Below are positions 1 through 5,210 of a stretch of 5,210 bases of DNA, one piece after another. How positions within the stretch are numbered: the stretch's first letter is position 1; each line of letters begins with the position of its first letter. The DNA lies in contig DAHXOV010000274.1 of NCBI GenBank assembly GCA_027364695.1, positions 1 to 5,210 on the forward strand, given 5' to 3'. The notes under the pieces were generated by a model. That model saw nothing but the letters and a program-made list of their open reading frames with translations, was not told the DNA's origin and made no database searches. Source of the DNA: a bacterium (GTDB lineage: Bacteria > Bacteroidota > Bacteroidia > B-17B0 > Aurantibacillaceae). A program made the translations under genes and the position numbers.

Positions 1-1611
1 GTATTATTGCATCTTGCAGCCAATTGGTGCCATTGGTGTCATGTGATGGAAGAAAAAACATATCATCATCCAAAAGTAGTTCAGTATTTGAACCAAAATT
101 TTATTGTATGTACAGAAGATCACGATCAAAGACCTGATTTAGCCAATAAATACAGAGATTATGGATGGCCCGCTACGATTATTTTTTCTTATGACGGAAA
201 AGAAATTTTTAAACAAGCAGGGTATATTAAAGCAGACGATTTTTTAGATATTTTGAAAAAAGCCAAAACGGGAAAATTAACATTAGAACAAAATCAACAA
301 AATCAACCATCTACAGATATTTCTGACAAAGAGCAACGTGTCAATTTTCATGCCATCAAAAAAGATGTGATGAGTGGTATTGATATACAAGCAGGAGGAT
401 TTAATTCTGCACAAAAATCATTGGACTTTGAAATGTTTGAATATGCGTTGAATCATTCTAATAATGATACATTAAAGAAATGGCTGGAGGTATCTGTAAA
501 AAACTCTTTGCAATTGATGGATAAAGCATGGGGAGGTATTTATCAATATTCTACACATGGCGACTGGCAACATGCTCATTACGAAAAATTATTATCTGTT
601 CAGGCAAGGTATATTAAAATGTATTTATGGTATTTTTATTTGAGCAATGATTCTACTTATTTTCGGGCAGCGCTAAAGAATTATGACTATGTGAAAAGAT
701 TTTTCAAAAAGAAAGATAATAGTTTTGCTAATGCACAAGATGCGGATTTAATCAAAGGAGAAAAAGCCCACGATTATTTTTTATTGTCCGATTTGGAAAG
801 ATTGAAACTAGGCCTTCCTGCCATAGATACGAATGCATTTACAGACAACAATAGTAAAATGATAGAAAGCTTGATTTATCTTTATGCTTATACGGGACAT
901 AAAGAGTATTTGGATGACGCTATGCATGCCGCTGAATACATTATGAAAAACAGGAAAAGAGAAGATGGTTTTTACAATCACTCATATAACAACGATATAA
1001 CGGTGGCTATTGTGGATCAAATTTATTTTGCCAAGAGTTTATTATTATTGTATCGTACCATTGGCGTTGAAAGATATGCTGAAGAAGGGAAGAAATTATT
1101 GGATCAAATGATTCAAAAATTTGTCAGTGCAAATGGAGTGATGAGTTATTTACCCATAGCTAATTATATTTATCCCGATTGTATAGTGAGCGAAAATATT
1201 GAGACGGCAAGGATTTTGAATTTATATGGAAAAATATTTCATACTACAGAATGGATTGACAAAGCAAAAGACATACTAAAGTATTTATTGAGTAATCAAG
1301 TATATGATAAAATTATTATTGAGCCAGGCATTCTCTCCTTGAAAGAAGAGATAGAAAAAGAACCGTATTTTGGTTTATATATGGTAAAAGATATGAGTAA
1401 AAAAAACTATGAATTACACAGGCAATTATTGCAAGTCCCGATATTTTATTTTTTTAATTATTTGATGATAAGTATGAATGTATTAAAAGAAAAAGAAGAT
1501 GTATGGGAGGCTTTTGATGAGAATGTTATTGTATTTTGTACATCCTCTTTTTGTAGTAGCCCAATGCGCTCAGGAACAGATATAAAAAATTTTGTTTACT
1601 CCAAATTTTAA
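1..1611 (+). CDS. DUF255 / YyaL-type thioredoxin-domain protein, 5' partial
   Basis: The reading frame is open from the first base, so the true start lies upstream; 536 codons and a TAA stop are present. Numbering from the first codon, residues 1 to about 90 look like a thioredoxin fold, with W9-C10-H11-W12-C13-H14 followed by VME and G55-W56-P57, where P57 would be the cis-proline. The rest matches the alpha-helical (six-hairpin type) barrel of the YyaL/SSP411 family: GGF at 132-134, GGIYQY near 178-183, HYEKLL at 193-198 (HFEKML in typical members) and AQDAD at 245-249. Near the end, C513-T-S-S-F-C518 followed by SSP resembles the usual C-terminal CxxxxCxxP element, so the 3' end looks natural. 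Typical members have roughly 50 residues before the CxxC, and that part is missing here, so a signal peptide cannot be judged. The biochemical role of the family is not established; the CxxC suggests redox or metal chemistry by inference only. Family assignment is firm, function is not. Confidence 0.88.
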   Translation, partial: VLLHLAANWCHWCHVMEEKTYHHPKVVQYLNQNFIVCTEDHDQRPDLANKYRDYGWPATIIFSYDGKEIFKQAGYIKADDFLDILKKAKTGKLTLEQNQQNQPSTDISDKEQRVNFHAIKKDVMSGIDIQAGGFNSAQKSLDFEMFEYALNHSNNDTLKKWLEVSVKNSLQLMDKAWGGIYQYSTHGDWQHAHYEKLLSVQARYIKMYLWYFYLSNDSTYFRAALKNYDYVKRFFKKKDNSFANAQDADLIKGEKAHDYFLLSDLERLKLGLPAIDTNAFTDNNSKMIESLIYLYAYTGHKEYLDDAMHAAEYIMKNRKREDGFYNHSYNNDITVAIVDQIYFAKSLLLLYRTIGVERYAEEGKKLLDQMIQKFVSANGVMSYLPIANYIYPDCIVSENIETARILNLYGKIFHTTEWIDKAKDILKYLLSNQVYDKIIIEPGILSLKEEIEKEPYFGLYMVKDMSKKNYELHRQLLQVPIFYFFNYLMISMNVLKEKEDVWEAFDENVIVFCTSSFCSSPMRSGTDIKNFVYSKF

Positions 1612-1654
1612 AAAATTAACTTCAATTTAATGCAAAGCTATCAATGAGCTTGTT

Positions 1655-1662
1655 TACTTTTG
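1655..1662 (+). promoter_or_regulatory. Bacteroidota-type -7 promoter element before the antiporter gene
   Basis: TACTTTTG fits the Bacteroidota primary sigma factor -7 consensus TAnnTTTG at every fixed base. It ends 7 bases before the ATG at 1670, so transcription would begin at about 1667-1670 and leave little or no 5' leader. No clear TTTG -33 element lies 17-23 bases upstream; the nearest candidate, AATG at 1629-1632, matches poorly. The assignment rests on the -7 box and its position in a 58-base gap between co-directional genes. Confidence 0.55.
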
Positions 1663-1669
1663 TGCCGAT

Positions 1670-2911
1670 ATGGTGAATGAATTATTATCCCATCATCTAT
1701 TTGTAAAAATTCTGATACTCTTTGTCTTTTCAAGGTTTTTAGGTGAATTATTTGAAAGGATGAACAAACCCTCAATGATAGGGGAGATATTGGCAGGGAT
1801 TATATTGGGGGCAAGTGTATTAGGATGGATAAACGTTGATGAGAAGTTGAAAGTAATAGCTGATATGGCGGTATTTTTTTTAGTGATTTTAGCAGGCTTG
1901 GAAATAGATGTGGACGAATTAAAAGATGCAATAAAAGGAAGAAATATTTGGGTATCCATTATGGGTTTTATAGTTCCTATTTCATTGGGTTTTTTTGTTG
2001 GATTAGTTTTCTCATTATCCATGTTAGCGTCTTTGTTCTTGGGTTTATGTATATCAATTACTGCTTTGCCTGTAAGTATTCGTTTGTTGATGGATATTGG
2101 CAAACTAAATACAGATATAGGCAAGAAAATTGTTTCTACCGCCGCTTTTAATGATATTGTTGCTTTAATGATTTTAGGGGTATTGATTAATACATCTGAT
2201 AATGATCAAATAGGATGGCTTGATTTAACTGTTTTGCTTGTAATGACGACACTTAAAGTTTTATTCTTTTTTATAGTAGTAATTATTACACACAGAGCTA
2301 TTCAATGGATTACAAGCCGCTATCATATTAATTTTATAGAAAAATTTATTGAGAGATATCTCAACTTATTTAAAAGCAAGGAAAGCATTTTTTCTATTAT
2401 ATTATTATTTATATTGATTTTTTCAAGTATATCAGAAATAGCCGGAATACACATGGTAGTTGGTACATTCTTTGGTGCTTTATTGCTGAGAAAGGAGGTG
2501 TTGGGTCACAAGCATTATCATTCATTTGAGAAGAGTATTGGCAGTATAAGCATGGGTTTTTTGTCACCACTTTTTTTTGCCGTCATTGGGTTGAATGTAG
2601 ATGTCAAAGTAATTGATGACTGGTGGCTACTGATAATTATTTTGATTATATCGGTTGCTTCAAAAGTATTAGGAGGTTTTTTAGGAGGAATCATTTCAGG
2701 ACACAACAAAAAAGAATCTTTCATTTTAGGTATAGGGCTCAATGGAAAAGGGTTGATGGACTTAGTAATTGCTACGATTGCTTATGACAATGGATTTATA
2801 AATGAAAGTATCTATGTTATTTTAGTTTTGATAGGAATATTTTCTACTTTGAGCACGTCTTATCTTCTAAAGCCCGTTTTTGATAAGATAGAAAGAAAAA
2901 TAGAGAATTAG
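1670..2911 (+). CDS. Cation:proton antiporter (Na+/H+ exchanger fold, CPA2-like)
   Basis: A complete 413-residue inner-membrane protein that probably exchanges Na+ or K+ for H+. About 13 hydrophobic segments are readable, roughly at 8-25, 35-54, 61-79, 93-115, 117-139, 154-174, 184-207, 238-256, 258-273, 294-311, 318-341, 351-372 and 380-400. Family marks include PSMIGEILAGIILG (34-47), the unwound-helix motif TALPVS (131-136), N161-D162 in the ion-site helix, GIHMVVGTFFGALLL (259-273), SPLFFAVIGLNVD (299-311), K332 and GLNGKGLMDLVIA (356-368). It ends soon after the last helix, so it lacks the TrkA-N (RCK) domain of KefB/KefC-type channels and should not be gated by NAD(H) through such a domain. 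The ATG at 1670 is chosen because the next in-frame ATG (residue 31) would remove the first membrane helix. No Shine-Dalgarno sequence is present. The fold is certain; the transported ion and stoichiometry cannot be read from sequence. Confidence 0.92.
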   Translation: MVNELLSHHLFVKILILFVFSRFLGELFERMNKPSMIGEILAGIILGASVLGWINVDEKLKVIADMAVFFLVILAGLEIDVDELKDAIKGRNIWVSIMGFIVPISLGFFVGLVFSLSMLASLFLGLCISITALPVSIRLLMDIGKLNTDIGKKIVSTAAFNDIVALMILGVLINTSDNDQIGWLDLTVLLVMTTLKVLFFFIVVIITHRAIQWITSRYHINFIEKFIERYLNLFKSKESIFSIILLFILIFSSISEIAGIHMVVGTFFGALLLRKEVLGHKHYHSFEKSIGSISMGFLSPLFFAVIGLNVDVKVIDDWWLLIIILIISVASKVLGGFLGGIISGHNKKESFILGIGLNGKGLMDLVIATIAYDNGFINESIYVILVLIGIFSTLSTSYLLKPVFDKIERKIEN

Positions 2912-2943
2912 TCGTTTTTTATAATGTTTAAAAATATTATTAT

Positions 2944-2975
2944 TCTGTCCTACCCTTATTATTTTCGTAAATTTG
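2944..2975 (+). promoter_or_regulatory. Bacteroidota-type promoter before secA
   Basis: TAAATTTG at 2968-2975 matches the TAnnTTTG -7 consensus at every fixed base. TCTG at 2944-2947 matches three of four bases of the TTTG -33 element, with a 20-base spacer, within the usual range. Transcription would start at about 2980-2983 and give a leader of some 10-15 bases before the ATG at 2994. This is the better supported of the two promoters in the window. It suggests that secA is transcribed independently of the antiporter gene, although no strong terminator separates them. Confidence 0.6.
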
Positions 2976-2993
2976 CAGGTTCAAATAACTTTT

Positions 2994-5210
2994 ATGTTGG
3001 ATGTCATAAAGAAAATATTTAATCTGAAAACAAAATCGCAAAAAGATATTGAACAGATATTACCCATTGTTGAAGAAATCAATCAAATGTATGCTTCTTT
3101 ATCTTCATTGAGTAACGATGATTTGAGAAACAAAACCACTGAATTTAAAAAGAGAATACAGGAACATATAGCCGAAGAACAAATAAAAATTCAGGAGATT
3201 AAACAACGTATTGATGAAAACCCCGAAATGGACGTGAACGAAAAAGAAAAATTATTCAAACAGATGGAAGAATCAGATAAGAAAATCGTTGAAAAAACAG
3301 AAGAAATTTTAGAAGAACTTTTACCCGAAGCATTTGCTGTGCTAAAAGAAACAGCCCGCAGGTTCGTTGAGAACGAAGCACTGGAAGTTACTGCAACTTC
3401 CGCAGATCAAAAATTAGCAGAACAGGGAAAAGACTTTATAGAAATACACGGCAATAAAGCAATATGGAAAACAACATGGAATGTAATGGGGCATCCTGTT
3501 CGGTGGAATATGGTACACTATGATGTGCAATTGATTGGAGGTATTGCCCTGCATCGTGGTAAGATTGCCGAAATGGCAACAGGAGAAGGTAAAACACTGG
3601 TATCTACTCTACCCTTATATCTCAATGCATTGGCAGGTAGAGGGGTGCATTTAGTAACCGTCAACAATTACCTTGCTCGCCGTGATTGTCAATGGAATGG
3701 ACCACTCTTTCAATTTCACGGGCTTACTGTAGATGGTATTGATAATTATGAACCACATTCAACCGAACGAAGGAATGCTTATTTGTGTGATATTACTTAC
3801 GGTACAAATAACGAATTTGGATTTGACTATTTGAGAGACAATATGGTCTCTTCGCCTGATGAATTAGTACAACGCGGGCACCATTATGCTATAGTAGATG
3901 AGGTAGATTCTGTTTTAATAGACGACGCCCGTACCCCACTTATTATTTCAGGACCTACACCAAAAGGAGATAAGCATGAATTTAATGAATATAAGTCCTA
4001 TGTCGAAAAACTAGTAAACGCTCAAAAACAATTTGTTCAGACCTGCCTTGTAGAAGCAAAAAAACATTTCTCAGAAAGTAAAGAAAAAGAAGCAGGCGTT
4101 CCACTATTGAGAGCATACAGAGGCTTGCCAAAAAATTCTGCATTGATTAAATTTTTAAGCGAATCAAGAGTAAAAACATTACTACAAAAAACAGAAAACT
4201 ATTATATGCAAGATCAAATGAAAGAGATGCATAAAATAGATCAAGAATTGTTTTTTGTAATAGACGAGAAGAACAATCAGGTAGAACTCACAGATAAAGG
4301 CATTGACTTTTTAAGTTCATTGGTAAACGATCAAAAATTCTTTGTCATTCCTAACGTAGGAGAAGAAGTTGCAGAGATAGAAAAACAGAATATAAGCCCT
4401 AAAGAAAAATCGCAAAAGAAAGAAACCATACTTCAGGATTTTAGTCTGAAGAGCGAAAGAATACACACCGTCAATCAATTACTCAAATCATACACCCTTT
4501 TTGAAAGAGATGTAGATTATGTATTGGACAACGGACAGGTAAAAATAGTAGATGAACAGACAGGACGTATTATGGAAGGCAGAAGATACAGCGACGGCTT
4601 ACATCAGGCAATAGAAGCAAAGGAAAATGTCAAAGTGGAAGCCGCTACACAGACCTATGCCACCATTACCTTGCAGAATTATTTCAGAATGTATCATAAA
4701 CTCGCAGGTATGACAGGTACCGCTGAAACAGAAGCACAAGAATTTTGGAATATATACAAATTAGATGTAATGGTTATACCTACGCACCGCCTTGTCATTA
4801 GAAAAGACCACGAAGATTTAGTATATAGAACAAAAAGAGAAAAATACAATGCTGTGATAGAAGAGATTGTAAAACTTGTACAAGGTGGAAGACCCGTACT
4901 AGTAGGTACTACATCGGTAGAGAATTCTGAGATACTAAGCAGAATGCTAAAACTAAAAGGAATCAAACACAACGTGTTGAATGCTAAGCATCATCAAAAA
5001 GAAGCAGAAATTGTAGCAGAAGCCGGAAAAGCAGGAACCGTTACCATTGCTACCAACATGGCAGGACGTGGAACAGATATTAAACTAGGATATGGAGTAA
5101 AAGAAGCAAAAGGACTTGCGATTATCGGTACAGAAAGACACGAATCAAGACGAGTAGATAGACAGTTGAGAGGAAGGTCAGGAAGACAGGGAGATCCTGG
5201 CAGTTCGCAA
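2994..5210 (+). CDS. secA: Protein translocase subunit SecA, 3' partial
   Basis: SecA is the ATPase that drives unfolded preproteins through the SecYEG channel. The frame runs 739 codons from ATG 2994 to the window end without a stop. Visible marks are the Q motif D177-V-Q-L-I-G-G, Walker A G197-E-G-K-T (K200), [16 protein letters not shown] (269-284), Walker B D302-E-V-D305, [13 protein letters not shown] from 309, the preprotein cross-linking region (about 320-515), [16 protein letters not shown] (524-539), MTGTAE (573-578), NMAGRGTD (688-695) and [13 protein letters not shown] (724-736). K200 corresponds to K108 of E. coli SecA; the extra ~92 residues sit in two blocks, a charged, probably coiled-coil stretch (about 56-104) and about 125-172, as in Bacteroidota SecA. 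Missing are the end of NBD2, the helical scaffold and wing domains and the C-terminal tail, perhaps 250-370 residues. The start is supported by alignment of [12 protein letters not shown] with the E. coli N-terminus. Two conserved motifs carry substitutions (N for D in [13 protein letters not shown] for TNRP), but all ATPase motifs look intact. Confidence 0.97.
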   Translation, partial: MLDVIKKIFNLKTKSQKDIEQILPIVEEINQMYASLSSLSNDDLRNKTTEFKKRIQEHIAEEQIKIQEIKQRIDENPEMDVNEKEKLFKQMEESDKKIVEKTEEILEELLPEAFAVLKETARRFVENEALEVTATSADQKLAEQGKDFIEIHGNKAIWKTTWNVMGHPVRWNMVHYDVQLIGGIALHRGKIAEMATGEGKTLVSTLPLYLNALAGRGVHLVTVNNYLARRDCQWNGPLFQFHGLTVDGIDNYEPHSTERRNAYLCDITYGTNNEFGFDYLRDNMVSSPDELVQRGHHYAIVDEVDSVLIDDARTPLIISGPTPKGDKHEFNEYKSYVEKLVNAQKQFVQTCLVEAKKHFSESKEKEAGVPLLRAYRGLPKNSALIKFLSESRVKTLLQKTENYYMQDQMKEMHKIDQELFFVIDEKNNQVELTDKGIDFLSSLVNDQKFFVIPNVGEEVAEIEKQNISPKEKSQKKETILQDFSLKSERIHTVNQLLKSYTLFERDVDYVLDNGQVKIVDEQTGRIMEGRRYSDGLHQAIEAKENVKVEAATQTYATITLQNYFRMYHKLAGMTGTAETEAQEFWNIYKLDVMVIPTHRLVIRKDHEDLVYRTKREKYNAVIEEIVKLVQGGRPVLVGTTSVENSEILSRMLKLKGIKHNVLNAKHHQKEAEIVAEAGKAGTVTIATNMAGRGTDIKLGYGVKEAKGLAIIGTERHESRRVDRQLRGRSGRQGDPGSSQ

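Noticed and set aside
1584..1616. A/T inverted repeat (AAAATTTTG ... CAAATTTT) across the DUF255 stop codon
   Set aside because: The stem is almost all A-U with a bulge and is followed by A residues, not a U tract, so it does not fit a terminator on the + strand.
1693..2124. 143-codon minus-strand open frame
   Set aside because: It lies wholly inside the antiporter gene, has low-complexity composition with no recognisable domain, and mirrors the hydrophobic codons of the real gene.
1948..2151. 67-codon + strand frame within the antiporter gene
   Set aside because: Out-of-frame shadow of transmembrane-coding sequence, with no promoter, start context or family resemblance.
2491..2503. Perfect Shine-Dalgarno-like AGGAGGTG followed by TTG
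   Set aside because: It falls in the antiporter frame and simply encodes K-E-V; no open frame of interest begins after it, and genes here do not use Shine-Dalgarno sequences.
1399..2578. Eight-base homopolymers inside genes (A8 at 1399-1406, T8 at 1874-1881, T8 at 2571-2578) as frameshift or slippage sites
   Set aside because: All reading frames continue intact through them with the expected family motifs on both sides, and such runs are common in AT-rich DNA.
2518..2742. 74-codon minus-strand open frame
   Set aside because: Antisense shadow of the antiporter gene with no independent support.
2891..2937. T6 run and ATAAT/ATTAT inverted repeat after the antiporter stop codon, as a possible terminator
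   Set aside because: There is no G/C-containing stem before the T run, and the inverted repeat is short and A/T only, as expected by chance in this composition.
4694..4972. 92-codon minus-strand open frame
   Set aside because: Antisense to strongly conserved secA motifs, whose conservation explains the lack of stops.
1..5210. Possibility that the three genes form a novel functional system
   Set aside because: They belong to unrelated families, two have separate promoters, secA is a housekeeping gene, and no defence, mobile or biosynthetic signature genes are present.

Overview
The window is ordinary AT-rich bacterial chromosome, with three protein genes all on the + strand and almost no non-coding space. 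Several independent signs point to the phylum Bacteroidota. The SecA homologue carries the two long insertions ahead of its Walker A motif, and the wording of its motifs, that I associate with that phylum. Both intergenic gaps hold a TAnnTTTG element, the Bacteroidota-type -7 box. No Shine-Dalgarno sequence is visible before either start codon. The exact order cannot be decided from the sequence.

Layout: positions 1-1611 hold the 3' part of a DUF255/YyaL-type gene (thioredoxin-like domain with a WCHWCH motif, followed by an alpha-helical barrel); its start lies before the window. A 58-base gap with a near-leaderless promoter follows. Positions 1670-2911 encode a complete membrane cation:proton antiporter of the Na+/H+ exchanger fold (413 aa, about 13 membrane segments, no regulatory tail). 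An 82-base gap with a second promoter follows. From 2994 to the window end runs secA, the ATPase motor of the general secretion pathway; it is open for 739 codons and is cut off by the window end inside its second nucleotide-binding domain.

The three genes share direction but have no evident common function: a protein of unknown biochemical role, an ion antiporter and a housekeeping secretion ATPase. Each of the two complete starts appears to have its own promoter, so I read this as three neighbouring transcription units and not one functional operon. I found no RNA genes, mobile elements, CRISPR arrays, phage genes or convincing terminators. I also see no sign of an undescribed multi-gene system. 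The points worth a second look are small: near-leaderless promoter placement, substitutions in conserved SecA motifs, the Asn-Asp ion-site motif of the antiporter, and the divergence of the DUF255 protein.
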